Shown one piece after another: positions 1 to 9,200 of a DNA stretch of 64,000 nucleotides. Source of the DNA: Halegenticoccus tardaugens (GTDB lineage Archaea > Halobacteriota > Halobacteria > Halobacteriales > Haloferacaceae); assembly GCF_004116405.1 (NCBI RefSeq), contig NZ_SDIC01000010.1, forward strand, positions 124,001-188,000, read 5' to 3'. The position numbers and the translations under genes were made by a program. The notes below the pieces were generated by a model, which ran no database searches, had not been told where the DNA came from, and saw only the letters and a list, made by a program, of their open reading frames with translations. Position 1 is the first letter of the stretch. The number at the start of each line of letters is the position of its first letter.

Positions 1-1
1 G

Positions 2-583
2 AACGGGAAGTCGGCCGGCTCGTCGGAGTCGACCGGCTCGTCAGAGTCGGCCGGGTCGAGCGTGCTCAGCATCCGGGGCGATCAGGGCCTCGCGAGCTAC
101 GAGCTGACCGTCGACGGGAAGCTCGAAGCGAGCGACGCCGGCGGTGCGGTCGACAGCGAAGACAACATCAAGGGCTCGACCGCGGAGGGGGCCGTCGACG
201 GCGGCGTCGACAGCTACGCCATCTCCGGCGAGCTCACCGACTTCCGGTTCATCCAGGGATCGGCGACCGTCTTCCTGGACGGCGAGGAAGCCAACCCTGA
301 CGCGCTCGGCTCCGGCGGCAAGGGCGACGAACGCTCGAACGTCGTCGTCATCGACGGAACCGGCGAGAACGGCGAAAGCCAGTACGAGTTCAGCGTCTCG
401 GGCTCGGTCGAGAAGACCGAGACCGACGGCGCGACCGTCGACGAGGACGACACCGTCGAGGGATCGACGGTGTCGGGCTCCGTCTACGGCGGCAAGGACG
501 CGTACTGCTTCTCGGGGGACGTCACGCGGTTCCGTCTCTCCGGGAGCGCGACGGTGAACTTCGGCGACAAGTCGGCGGAGTAG
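2..583 (+). CDS. partial acidic protein with two tandem repeat domains
   Basis: The reading frame is open to the left window edge, so the true start lies outside; a GTG at 62 is only an internal candidate. Residues read from base 2 begin with a Ser/Gly/Glu-rich linker, followed by two copies of a domain of about 75 residues (roughly bases 80-330 and 350-580). Each copy has the pattern Y-E-(L/F)-(T/S)-V-x-G, then a D-E/D-x-I/V-x-G-S-T block, then a GSATV-(F/N) strand at its end. The composition is extremely acidic and low in hydrophobic residues, as in haloarchaeal exported or surface-attached proteins with Ser-rich linkers, but the signal peptide would be upstream. Function not recognised. 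It converges with glmS, with 51 bases between the two stops. Confidence 0.75.
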   Translation, partial: NGKSAGSSESTGSSESAGSSVLSIRGDQGLASYELTVDGKLEASDAGGAVDSEDNIKGSTAEGAVDGGVDSYAISGELTDFRFIQGSATVFLDGEEANPDALGSGGKGDERSNVVVIDGTGENGESQYEFSVSGSVEKTETDGATVDEDDTVEGSTVSGSVYGGKDAYCFSGDVTRFRLSGSATVNFGDKSAE

Positions 584-634
584 TCGAGCGCTTCCTCCCA
601 CGCTCGGAAACGCGGGGGAGGGAGGCTCGCGCGA

Positions 635-2443
635 TCACTCCACGGTAACGCTTTTTGCGAGGTTTCGCGGTTTGTCGATCGGCCGGCTGAGCATCGCGGC
701 CGCGTGATACGACAGGAGTTGCAGCTGAACGTTTGCGAGGACGCCCGCGAGCTCCTCGTGGGTCTCGGGTACTTCGAGGACGTGGTCGGCGACGTCTTCG
801 ACGGACGCCGGATCGCTCGTGATCGCGATTACTGGCCCGCCCCGCGCCCGCGCTTCGGCCAGGCTGTGCAGCGTCTTTTCGCGGTCGGGACCGTCGAGAA
901 CGCCGATGATCGGCGTGTCCGGTGTGACGAGCGCGAGCGGGCCGTGCTTGAGTTCGCCCGCAGCAAAGCCCTCGGCGTGCTCGTAGGTGATCTCCTTGAA
1001 CTTCAGCGCCCCCTCCAGCGCGACCGTATAGCACGTGTTGCGACCGATGAAGAAGTACGAGTTCGCGTCGCGGAAGCGTCGTGCGATCTCCTGCGTGGTC
1101 GTCTCCTCGAGGAGCTGCTGAACCGCGTCGGGCAGGGCGTCGAGCGCGGAAAAGAGCGCCGGCGGGGACGGCTTGCGTCCTCGATCGCGCGCCAGCCGTT
1201 CGACGAGCAGCGTGAGACAGACGACCTGCGAGGAGAACGTCTTCGTCGCGGCGACACCGATCTCGGGACCGGCGCGGATCAACATCGCGTCGTCGCACTC
1301 TCGGGCGGCGGTCGAGCCGACGACGTTCGTGAGCGCGAGCGTCCGCGCGCCGGCGTGCTTTGCCTCTCGGAGAGCGTTCAGCGTGTCCGCCGTCTCCCCG
1401 CTCTGTGTCACGCCGACGACGAGGGTATCTTCGGAGATGCGCGGTTGCACCGTCGCGTACTCGCTCGCGAGGTACGCCCCGGCGGGGAGCCGCCGGTTCG
1501 CACAGAGCTGAACGCCATACTGTGCCGCGTGGTACGACGTGCCGCAGCCGACGAATTGAATGTCCCGCACGTCCGCGAACGCTCCCTCGTCGAACGCGTC
1601 GAGCGTCACGTCGCCCGTCTTCGGGTCGAAGCGTCCCTTGATCGCCTGCCGGAGCGCGTTCGGTTGTTCGTAGATCTCCTTCAGCATGAAGTGGTCGTAC
1701 GCGCCCTTCCCCGCCTCCTCGGGGTCCCAGCTCACCGTCTCGATCGGCGGGTCGAGCGTCCGACCGTCGGGCGACGTCACGCGGTAGCCCGATGGGGTGA
1801 CGGTGAGAAGCTGCCCGTCTTCGAGGTAGACGACGCGGTCCGTGTATTCGAGAAAGGCGGGCACGTCGCTCGCGAGGTAGTACCCCTCGTCGCCGACGCC
1901 GAGCACGAGCGGCGAGCCGGATCGGGTGGCGTACACGGTGTCGTCGTCGCCGACGAGGGCTGCGATCGCGTAGCTCCCCGAGAGTTCGTCGACCGTCCGA
2001 CGGAACGCGGTCTCCGGGTCGCAGCCGCGGTCGAGGTGCGCCTCGATGAGGTGCGGGACGACCTCGGTGTCCGTCTCGCTCTCGAAACGATGGCCGGCCG
2101 CGACGAGCCGCTCGCGGAGCGACTCGTGGTTCTCGATGATGCCGTTGTGAACGACCGCGACCCGCCCGTCACAGCCGGTGTGGGGGTGGGCGTTCGCGTC
2201 CGTCGGCGGCCCGTGCGTGCTCCAACGCGTGTGACCGATTCCGACGCTCCCCGCGAGCTGACCGTCGATCCGGGCCGCCAAATCGTCGATCCTCCCCTCG
2301 CTCTTTATGACCGTCGGTCGCAGGTCGCCGTTGGTGACCGCGACACCCGCTGAATCGTACCCCCGGTACTCCAGGTTCGAAAGCGAGTTTAGGAGCTCGT
2401 CGACGCCGTCGTCGCGTCCCACTCGGGCGATTATTCCGCACAT
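635..2443 (-). CDS. glmS: glutamine--fructose-6-phosphate aminotransferase (isomerizing)
   Basis: GlmS makes glucosamine-6-phosphate from fructose-6-phosphate and glutamine, the first committed step to UDP-GlcNAc, in the cytoplasm. The 602-aa product starts MCGIIARVG; after Met removal Cys2 is the N-terminal nucleophile of the class II glutamine amidotransferase domain (about residues 1-220, with YRGYDSAG and HTRWSTHG motifs). Two SIS sugar-isomerase domains follow (about 285-420 and 455-590), with the CGTSYHA and SQSGETADT motifs and the usual C-terminal tail ending LAKSVTVE. Length and motifs are complete. A phosphoglucosamine-mutase-like gene lies 1.5 kb away (4012-5397), consistent with a dispersed UDP-GlcNAc pathway. 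Confidence 0.97.
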   Translation of the reverse strand: MCGIIARVGRDDGVDELLNSLSNLEYRGYDSAGVAVTNGDLRPTVIKSEGRIDDLAARIDGQLAGSVGIGHTRWSTHGPPTDANAHPHTGCDGRVAVVHNGIIENHESLRERLVAAGHRFESETDTEVVPHLIEAHLDRGCDPETAFRRTVDELSGSYAIAALVGDDDTVYATRSGSPLVLGVGDEGYYLASDVPAFLEYTDRVVYLEDGQLLTVTPSGYRVTSPDGRTLDPPIETVSWDPEEAGKGAYDHFMLKEIYEQPNALRQAIKGRFDPKTGDVTLDAFDEGAFADVRDIQFVGCGTSYHAAQYGVQLCANRRLPAGAYLASEYATVQPRISEDTLVVGVTQSGETADTLNALREAKHAGARTLALTNVVGSTAARECDDAMLIRAGPEIGVAATKTFSSQVVCLTLLVERLARDRGRKPSPPALFSALDALPDAVQQLLEETTTQEIARRFRDANSYFFIGRNTCYTVALEGALKFKEITYEHAEGFAAGELKHGPLALVTPDTPIIGVLDGPDREKTLHSLAEARARGGPVIAITSDPASVEDVADHVLEVPETHEELAGVLANVQLQLLSYHAAAMLSRPIDKPRNLAKSVTVE

Positions 2444-2838
2444 CCGATTCCACCTCCGTCCACGTTCGTGTCGACCGTGCGACCGCGGGGTGTCGCCGGC
2501 TCGAACAGTCCAGATATCATGATTTTATCGTTCGATGGCTCGAAGACCGCTGAACGGACTTCCATAATCCCGAAGCGGGCATTGTTATAGGGAGGTTGAC
2601 GGGTTGCAAGTTCGCCCTAACGTCGAGAAAATGATGCTACGAATCGAACGACAATCTGCGACGAACGCCTCCCGTTGGCCGCATCCCACAGTGCTGGCAC
2701 GCGAACTGTGGTACACGACGCCGGCCACCGGGAGCATTTGATTTTATTCATTCGTCGAATATAAATCTCACGCGTCGTCCGACGAAATACACCCGACGGA
2801 ACGGATCCGTTCGCCGGAGTCGGTCGTCGTCTCGATCG
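2444..2838. other. gene-less interval between glmS and the DUF7344-like gene
   Basis: About 395 bases with no convincing coding frame. It should hold the glmS promoter (minus strand, near 2520-2580, where AT-rich stretches such as ATGATTTTAT occur) and the 3' region of the next gene. No repeat or RNA gene was recognised. Confidence 0.4.
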
Positions 2839-3441
2839 TCACTCGATGCGTGAGAGCTTCGACCGACGCGCCTGTCGCGTCCGGTGCGCGTCGTACGCGT
2901 GAAAGAGCGAGACGAGCAGGAAGATGCTCGCGAACACTGCTGCCAGACCCACCTCCGGGACGGCACCGAGACCGACGAACTGAAGGAACAGCGCGAGCGT
3001 CCCGCCCGTCAGGCTGAGCCCAATGTATCGCTTTTCCCACTCGGTGTCACTTTCGGTCCCGGTGTCGAGGTACATGTTCAGCAAGTCCGCGTTCTCTGAG
3101 AGCGTGATGTTCCCGCGATCTTGGTCGTAGTCGATGATCCCTGCGTCGTCCATTTTGGGAAGATGCGTCTGGTACAGCGCGACGTAGACGCGCTTTCTCT
3201 GGTCGGAACCGAGTTCGCGAACTTCGATGTCGTTTTCCCACGCCGCGATCTGCTCTGCGAGTTCCGAGAGCGTCACAGTTCGCTCCGTGCTGAGTAGGTA
3301 CCGAAGGATGTCTCGCCGGCGACGGTTCTTCAGCAACTCGAAGATGACGTCCATCGAGAGCACGTCCGACGGCACTTCCCGGCGATCACTCTTCCGCTGC
3401 ATGAGAACGTCCGCGTAGCTCACAGGTCGCTCCCTCCCCAC
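2839..3441 (-). CDS. DUF7344-like winged-helix protein with two C-terminal membrane helices
   Basis: A 200-aa protein. Residues about 25-125 form a winged-helix domain (VIFELLKNRRRRDILRYLL, TVTLSELAEQIAAWE, RKRVYVALYQTHLPKMDDAGIIDYD), typical of the DUF7344 family widespread in haloarchaea. Two hydrophobic segments follow (about 142-162 and 166-186), then a basic tail (HRTRQARRSK). Such proteins are thought to be membrane-anchored transcription regulators; the target here is unknown. Two shorter relatives with the HTH-plus-two-helices layout lie at 37547-37939 and 58125-58511. Domain and topology are seen in the sequence; the regulatory role is inferred from the family. Confidence 0.85.
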   Translation of the reverse strand: MGRERPVSYADVLMQRKSDRREVPSDVLSMDVIFELLKNRRRRDILRYLLSTERTVTLSELAEQIAAWENDIEVRELGSDQRKRVYVALYQTHLPKMDDAGIIDYDQDRGNITLSENADLLNMYLDTGTESDTEWEKRYIGLSLTGGTLALFLQFVGLGAVPEVGLAAVFASIFLLVSLFHAYDAHRTRQARRSKLSRIE

Positions 3442-4011
3442 GCTGGGATCGGTTTCGAAACGGGTCGGAGCGAACGCGTGACGGTCGATGGTAGCTGTCG
3501 CTTACGCGACCGGCTGCTTACTTGCATGGCTTTGACACACCAATTGACAGTCACACTGGTTATGATATAAACACGACCCTTCGTTTCATGCCATGCAAAA
3601 ACATCCACGAGGAATTTCATCATTTGAAACTAGGGATTTAATCATTTTGTGCGACTAGTTATTCCCAGGATAACCGTATTCGAACGGATATCACGGTTCG
3701 ATTACAGAACGATACGGTCCACAAAACCCGTCAATATCCCCTCTTCACGGCGTTTTCCGTGGTTCCTCCTCAACACATCTCATCTTCCGTAACTAACGAC
3801 TAACGGGAGAGGCAATCGGGTAAGGCACGCGTTTTCGTGGGAGAGAACGACAAATGGCCGGATTCATCAGTCGAACATGCGATTGACCGCAACGTAGGCT
3901 GCGCCATCGGACGAGCGTATCGAATCGGATCGGTTGGCGTTTGCGCCGACGATCGGTTCGGGATGGTAGGTGACGTGTACTAATGGCGACGCCGGCCGTT
4001 TCCCGACGGTA
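3442..4011. other. gene-less interval upstream of glmM and the DUF7344-like gene
   Basis: About 570 bases between divergent genes, AT-rich from about 3540 to 3780 (for example TGATATAAAC near 3563 and AGGGATTTAATCATTTT near 3632), so it probably holds both promoters. No coding frame, repeat or RNA gene was recognised. Confidence 0.4.
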
Positions 4012-5397
4012 ATGTTTGGAACGAGCGGTATTCGCGGTCCCGTGGGCGAGGTCATTCGGACCGACCTCGTGCTGAACGTCGGTCGGGCGCTGGCGTCGCA
4101 AGGAGCCGAGACGGTCGTCGTCGGTCGCGATCCTCGGCCGAGCGGGGCGACGTTCGCGGATGCGCTGAGCGCCGGCGTCCGAGAGTGCGGCGGCGACGTC
4201 GTTCGGGTCGGCGTGGCGGCGACGCCAACGATTGCGCGGAGCGTCGGGTGGCTCGACGCCGACGCCGGCGTTTCCATAACCGGCTCACACAACCCCCCGA
4301 GCGACAACGGGTTGAAATTGTGGACCGACGGCGGGCAGGCGTTCCGCGGCAAGGACCGACACGAGGTGATACGGCGGATCAACAGACGGGCGTTCGCCCG
4401 CGCAGACTGGGACGAATACGGGACGGAACGGACGTGGGACAACGCGACCGAAACGCACCGTCGCCGAATCGTGGGGGCAGTGGATCGCGTCGACGATCTC
4501 TCCGCGGTCGTTGACGTCGGTAGCGGTTGCGGCGGCGGAACCGCCCGCGCGCTCTCGTCGCTCGGCTGCACCGTCGAAACGCTGAACGCCCGACCGGACG
4601 GCCGGACGCCGGCTCGACCGAGCGAACCGACCGCAGAGCACTGTGCGACGTTATGTCGGACCGTCGCGGCGACCGACGCCGACTTCGGGATCGCCCACGA
4701 CAGCGACGCGGACCGGATGATAGCTGTCACCGACGATGGGACGTTCGTTCCCGGCGACGTACTGCTCGCGCTGTTCGCGAGCGAGTTCGTCGAGTCCGGG
4801 GGGCGCGTGTGCGCGCCGATAAACGCCAGCCGAGCAGTGGACGACGCCGTGGCGGCGGCGGGCGGCGAGGTCGTTCGAACCGCCGTCGGCGACGTGAGCG
4901 TCGCCGCGCGAGCGATCGAGTGCGACGCTACGTTCGCCGGCGAGCCGAGCGGGACGTGGATCTGGCCCGCGGTCGCGCCCTGCCCCGACGGACTGTTCGC
5001 TGCGGCGCAGCTCGCGGCGTTGATCGACCGTCGAGGGCCGCTGTCGGCGCTGATCGAAGAGATCGAGGCGTACCCGATCCGCCGGCGAACGTTCGCCGTC
5101 GACGACGAATTGGCGACCATGGAGGCAGTCCGCGAGTCGGTGGTCGCGACGCACCGCTCCGTCGATAGAACGGATGGCGTTCGTGTCGACCGCGACGACG
5201 GCTGGTTCCTGATCCGCGCCAGCGGCACCGAGCCGGTGATCCGAGTTACGGCCGAGGCGACGGACGACGAGCGATCGCGGGTGCTCTTCGGCGAAGCGTG
5301 TGAAATCGTCGCGCGGGCGATCCGGGACCGCGAGACGGGTGGACGCGCGGAAACGACAGCGCTGTCGGCCGAGGGGGGGTCGGTAAACGGCATCTAG
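4012..5397 (+). CDS. glmM: phosphoglucosamine mutase / phosphomannomutase family (GlmM-like)
   Basis: An alpha-D-phosphohexomutase of 461 aa, probably interconverting glucosamine-6-phosphate and glucosamine-1-phosphate. I chose the ATG at 4012 because haloarchaeal family members begin MFGTSGIRGPVG; an upstream in-frame ATG at 3970 would add 14 unusual residues. The active-site loop reads SITGSHNPPSDNG with the phosphorylatable serine of TGSHNP. The metal-binding loop is DSDADRM (about residue 235), the sugar-binding loop is GEPSGTW where GEXSGH is typical, and the C-terminal phosphate-binding loop is RASGTEPVIRV. The neighbouring glmS supports a GlmM role, but phosphomannomutase activity cannot be excluded. 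Confidence 0.9.
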   Translation: MFGTSGIRGPVGEVIRTDLVLNVGRALASQGAETVVVGRDPRPSGATFADALSAGVRECGGDVVRVGVAATPTIARSVGWLDADAGVSITGSHNPPSDNGLKLWTDGGQAFRGKDRHEVIRRINRRAFARADWDEYGTERTWDNATETHRRRIVGAVDRVDDLSAVVDVGSGCGGGTARALSSLGCTVETLNARPDGRTPARPSEPTAEHCATLCRTVAATDADFGIAHDSDADRMIAVTDDGTFVPGDVLLALFASEFVESGGRVCAPINASRAVDDAVAAAGGEVVRTAVGDVSVAARAIECDATFAGEPSGTWIWPAVAPCPDGLFAAAQLAALIDRRGPLSALIEEIEAYPIRRRTFAVDDELATMEAVRESVVATHRSVDRTDGVRVDRDDGWFLIRASGTEPVIRVTAEATDDERSRVLFGEACEIVARAIRDRETGGRAETTALSAEGGSVNGI

Positions 5398-5615
5398 CCC
5401 AAGGGACGTGGTGAACAGCTCCTGGCCAAGGCGGCAGTCGTCTCCGGCGACTGCGGATGAACAGTTTCAGCCGAAGGAAACGGTCGCGGTTCGCGGGCAA
5501 TGGCCACAATCCGGAACCGTCGACTGGCGTTGAGTCGGCTTATTTTGCGGTAAGCTCGCGTTTCTCCTGAAACCGACTGACGCTATTACAAGGACGCTTT
5601 ACGGTTTCGAAAACA

Positions 5616-6539
5616 ATGACGCGGACCGTTGAACAGCCGAATCCGGCTAAAGAGCAGGAAGGGTGTCCAGACTGTGAAGGAAAGCTGGTGTCGGACACGG
5701 AGCGCGGAGAGCTCGTCTGTCAGTCGTGCGGGCTTGTCGTCGACGAGAGCGCGATCGACCGCGGGGCAGAATGGCGCTCGTTCAGCGAGCAGGAGCGCGA
5801 CAACAAATCGAGGGTCGGCGCGCCCGTTTCACAGCGGATACACGACATGGGGATGACGACGGCGATCGGCTACGGCGACCGCGATGCAAACGGCCGGATC
5901 ATCGACTCCGAAAAGCGCCGTCGCCTCTCGCGGATGCGAACGTGGCAGGAGCGCATCCGCACCCGAAACGCGAACGAGCGAAACCTCAAGTGCGCGCTCA
6001 CGGAGATTGACCGCATGTCGAGCGCGCTCGGAATTCCTGACTCCGTTCGGGAGACAGCGGCCGTCATCTACCGCAAGGCGCTCGCGAAGGATCTGATCCG
6101 CGGTCGCTCGATCGAGGGGATCGCGACCGGATCTCTGTACGCTGCGTGCCGGATGAGCGACATCCCGCGCAGCCTCGAAGAGGTTGAGTCCGTGTCGCGT
6201 GTCGAGCGGCGCGAGATCGGGCGCGCGTACCGCTACATCGCGAACGAACTCGACCTACAGCTCGAACCAACCGACCCCGGTCAGTACCTCCCGCGGTTCT
6301 GCTCCAAGCTCGACGTCAGTCACGAGGTTCAGGCGCAGGCACGCGAGATCCTCTCGCACACGACCTCGCGCGGCCTCCACTCGGGGAAATCACCGTCGGG
6401 GTACGCTGCCGCGTCGATCTACGCCGCGGCGGTCCTTGCCGACGCACACCTGACGCAGAAGGAAGTCGCGGACGTCGCGCAGGTGACGGACGTGACGATC
6501 CGAAACCACTACCGCGAGCAGATGGAAGCGGTCTCCTGA
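5616..6539 (+). CDS. tfb: transcription initiation factor IIB (TFB)
   Basis: A 307-aa archaeal TFB, the general factor that bridges TBP/promoter DNA and RNA polymerase. The N-terminal zinc ribbon is CPDCEGKLVSD...CQSCGLVVD (residues about 18-42). The B-finger/linker contains GAEWRSF and RVGAPVSQRIHDMGMTT. Two cyclin folds follow (about 110-200 and 205-300), with RSIEGIATGSLYAACR and the matching YAAASIYAAAVL in the second repeat. Length and motifs are complete. Haloarchaea encode several TFB paralogues that partner with different promoters; which one this is cannot be told. An IS right end begins 6 bases past its stop. Confidence 0.96.
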   Translation: MTRTVEQPNPAKEQEGCPDCEGKLVSDTERGELVCQSCGLVVDESAIDRGAEWRSFSEQERDNKSRVGAPVSQRIHDMGMTTAIGYGDRDANGRIIDSEKRRRLSRMRTWQERIRTRNANERNLKCALTEIDRMSSALGIPDSVRETAAVIYRKALAKDLIRGRSIEGIATGSLYAACRMSDIPRSLEEVESVSRVERREIGRAYRYIANELDLQLEPTDPGQYLPRFCSKLDVSHEVQAQAREILSHTTSRGLHSGKSPSGYAAASIYAAAVLADAHLTQKEVADVAQVTDVTIRNHYREQMEAVS

Positions 6540-6544
6540 TCGAT

Positions 6545-6945
6545 TGACCTCCTGCCGCGCCTGAAGACGCGGGAATCCGACCATCGGATTCGGGCGGTCG
6601 ACGCCCTTGGGTTCCAACCCGCACTCGGAGGGAACCGGCGACATCTCGGAAGACACAGTCTTCCGACGAGTCCGCGAGAGCGTTGCTCTCGCGAGACACC
6701 GGAGGAACTCTCGTTTGTCTCCCTCGGAGGGCTGTGGCCCGGCCACTGAGGCCCCATCGGATTCCATGTCATCGCCGTGCGAACCACCGCTGGTTCGCCA
6801 CCCCGTGTGGTTCGGGGACGGCATCTCACCGAATCCGTCGCAGTTCGTGCTTTATGGGGCCACAACAAAGAAATTCCGGTGAAAGAACGAGGCCGAGTGT
6901 CGCTCGACCCCCGCCAGAAGACGGGGGTATGCGCTCGCAACTCTA
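6545..6945 (-). mobile_element. IS200/IS605 end remnant without transposase genes (type II)
   Basis: TTGACCTCCTGCCGCGCC at 6544 is a variant of the TGACATCCTCCCGCCCC right end seen at 7051, including the GC-rich hairpin (GCGCCTGAAGACGCG). At 6908-6930 a second hairpin, CCCCGCCAGAAGACGGGG, resembles the left-end hairpin near 8472. Between them is no open tnpB frame. I read it as a deleted, non-autonomous relative of the adjacent element. Borders are approximate. Confidence 0.55.
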
Positions 6946-7050
6946 TCACGAGAGATTACGAGGCGGCGGTCGCTCGACGGGGTGAGGATCGATTCGACCG
7001 GATAGAAGCCACTCACAGACCGACAGAGATTCGACCGGGTAGATGGGGGT

Positions 7051-8515
7051 TGACATCCTCCCGCCCCTAAAGGGGCGAGATTCCCTCCGCGTTGGGATAT
7101 TAAGGTTTACAGTCCACGACCTGTTCTCGCGGGGCGAAACGGCCCTCGCTACGATCGAACAGATGGACTGAAGGCTGTGCCAACCAGCCGTTACTCCTAT
7201 CCTTCGCGGGACTCGGAGTTACTTTTCGTCGGATATTCTCCGCACCGTTCACGTCCGCGTTCGCAACCGTATCGCACTCCTCACAGACGTACAACCCGCG
7301 TTCGACGCGCTGGTTGCCGTCCGTGGTTCCACAGGCGGAACACGTTTTCGAGGTGTCGCGTTCTGACTCTACCGTTACGTCGATTCCCTCGGCTTCCGCC
7401 TTGTAGTCGAGTATCGACGTGAAGCGGTCGAACGCCCACCCGTGAAGGTCGAGGTTGCCGTGTTTGCCCCAATTGCGAGGATCACCGTTCTCGTCGTCTC
7501 GGATACCACCGAGGTCGCCTATGACGAGCGTTCCGACGCCCCTCTCGACGCACTCCGAAACGATGTGTTTCGAGAGAGTGTGCAAGAAGTGGGTTCGGCG
7601 TTCCGTGCGCTTCCGATCCAGCCGAAGCCGCTCGTTGGATCGGCTATCGCCGCACTTCGCTTTCTTCCGTCCGAAGTAGTATTCATCCTTCTTCAGCGCG
7701 TTGCCGGGAAAGAGGATCGATTCACCGCCGAGCGAAAGTGCGGCGACGTTCGAGATACCGAGATCGATCCCGGCAGTCTCGTCGCCCGGCGGTTCAGGAT
7801 CGATTACCTTCCGACAGACGAAGTGAAGCCGCCACTCGTCGTACTTATGGACGGCACGAACCTGTTGAATGTCCCACTCGGAGAGATCCACGTCGGGACG
7901 TAGCTCGTACTCGCACAGAACGAAGTCCGAGCGATGTTCCTTCAGATTTCGGCCTTTCGAGAGGCGAACGCGGTTGAACTGTGCATCATGCTTGAAGCCA
8001 GCCGCTTTGAACGACACGGTAGAACGTGGGTGCGAATCGCCGCGTTTGCGGTAGCCGGGCGGTCGGGCACGGCCATCGCCGTTCCGACGCTTTGCGAACC
8101 AGCCGTTGAACGCTTCAGCGAGTTCTTCGAGAACGCGCTGACTGGACTGAGAATGGAGGTCCCTGTAGCGTTCGTGGCCTTTGAGTTCGGATTTGAGTTC
8201 CCCGTCATCGGGGATCTCGCCCGTATCGTCCCACTGTTCTTGTGCGTAGTAGCGACCGACGTTCCAGAGTTTCGATGCTGCCCGTCCGAGTTGATCGAGG
8301 TCGTCACTCACCTGTCGCGGGTTGGTGATCGACGCCTCGAATGTTCGGTGGGTTCGCATCGTATTCTGGCTTCATAACCAGTTATGAGGTCCGAGAACAT
8401 AATACTACGATTGGCGTGGAATATCCCAGCCCAGCTTTCGCCGCCGGGTGCGAAGAACAACTTACGGCGCGTATCCCCGCCCTGAAGGGCGAGGTTTTGC
8501 GCCTGCGGTTCACAT
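7051..8515 (-). mobile_element. IS200/IS605-family element carrying tnpB only (type II)
   Basis: The right end starts TGACATCCTCCCGCCCCTA with a hairpin (CCGCCCCTAAAGGGGCGAG). The left end is near 8470-8515, with hairpin CCGCCCTGAAGGGCG and tail TTTTGCGCCTGCGG. One tnpB gene and no tnpA, so movement would need a tnpA supplied in trans. The stretch from the tnpB 3' end to 7051 is where the omega (re)RNA is expected; its guide would be the flanking DNA just outside 7051, read on the minus strand. Confidence 0.75.
7100..8359 (-). CDS. tnpB: TnpB, RNA-guided nuclease family, with altered RuvC-II motif
   Basis: A 419-aa full-length TnpB. Known TnpBs are RuvC nucleases guided by an omega RNA made from the element's right end. 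RuvC-I is AGIDLGISN with Asp199. RuvC-III is ADVNGAENI with Asp369. The zinc finger is C340-x2-C343...C359-x2-C362. The RuvC-II position reads LVIGDLGGI (280-286), so Gly281 occupies the place of the catalytic Glu of the usual xEDL motif. The decayed relative at 20836-21550 has the same change (VVGDLSGI), so it is a lineage trait, not a local mutation. The enzyme may use a displaced acidic residue or may only bind DNA. Start is the ATG at 8359; there is no tnpA partner. Confidence 0.93.
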   Translation of the reverse strand: MRTHRTFEASITNPRQVSDDLDQLGRAASKLWNVGRYYAQEQWDDTGEIPDDGELKSELKGHERYRDLHSQSSQRVLEELAEAFNGWFAKRRNGDGRARPPGYRKRGDSHPRSTVSFKAAGFKHDAQFNRVRLSKGRNLKEHRSDFVLCEYELRPDVDLSEWDIQQVRAVHKYDEWRLHFVCRKVIDPEPPGDETAGIDLGISNVAALSLGGESILFPGNALKKDEYYFGRKKAKCGDSRSNERLRLDRKRTERRTHFLHTLSKHIVSECVERGVGTLVIGDLGGIRDDENGDPRNWGKHGNLDLHGWAFDRFTSILDYKAEAEGIDVTVESERDTSKTCSACGTTDGNQRVERGLYVCEECDTVANADVNGAENIRRKVTPSPAKDRSNGWLAQPSVHLFDRSEGRFAPREQVVDCKP

Positions 8516-9200
8516 AACAAAGGGAGATGCGCCGCAACGCTTCGATAGCGTCCGTCGGTAGCGCGTCGGACGCCGTGCCGACACGTGCCCGGATGTCGGC
8601 TCGCAAGCCATCTGCTCGCTTTTTCGTGTGCGCGGAATCTCACAGAACGATAGAACGCCGCAGACCATAGAATGGCGTTCGATCGCCTCCTCGATGCTCC
8701 CGCTCGTTCCTCCGCGAACGACACCACCGTGTCCGCTGTTCTCCCCGGTAACGGGAAATTACTGCGGACATGGCGGTGTTATCGCGGAGAAGTTCCAGGG
8801 CTCGACACCGATGGACAGACGGGCGGCCGATCGGGTCCCCCGAGCCGTTCAAAGGATACCTCGGTGAACCGTTTACAGGAGGTGATTAACACCACCCTGT
8901 CCGCCGTTACAGGAATTCAGGCGAGAAAGCCCACGACTTGAGTCGTGGGATGAATCGCCGTCATCGTCTCCTTTCAGTGTGTGGCATAGTCTTAGGTGCT
9001 CTCCGCGCGGTTCTATACCTATCCGACGTGGCACGTCCGCGCCCATACCGGGACAATCGGACACATTCGGACCTCCCGACCGAGACCCGACGGTACCCCG
9101 TCGGGATACCTCACGTCGGGTACCGACGCTACAGACCCAAGTACCTCCGAATCCGCCGACGCACGCCCGAAACCCCGAGGAAATGTGTTTGTGTATGTGT
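8516..9200. other. gene-less interval with an isolated IS left-end hairpin
   Basis: About 690 bases without a convincing gene. At 8920-8958 lies GAAAGCCCACGACTTGAGTCGTGGGATGAATCGCC, whose CCCACGAC/GTCGTGGG stem is the type II left-end hairpin found elsewhere in the window, here with no partner end. The remainder shows no repeat or RNA gene that I recognise. Confidence 0.5.

Noticed and set aside
704-2353. 549-aa plus-strand frame opposite glmS
   Set aside because: Arg/Val-rich antisense shadow of glmS; no recognisable domain and no promoter.
3867-5393. 508-aa open frame on the minus strand opposite glmM
   Set aside because: Its residues are Ser/Arg/Pro-rich with no haloarchaeal acidic bias, and it is the mirror of a clearly conserved mutase gene; a high-GC shadow frame.
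7442-7903. 153-aa plus-strand frame opposite tnpB
   Set aside because: Antisense to conserved RuvC-coding sequence; the same shadow appears opposite other tnpB genes.
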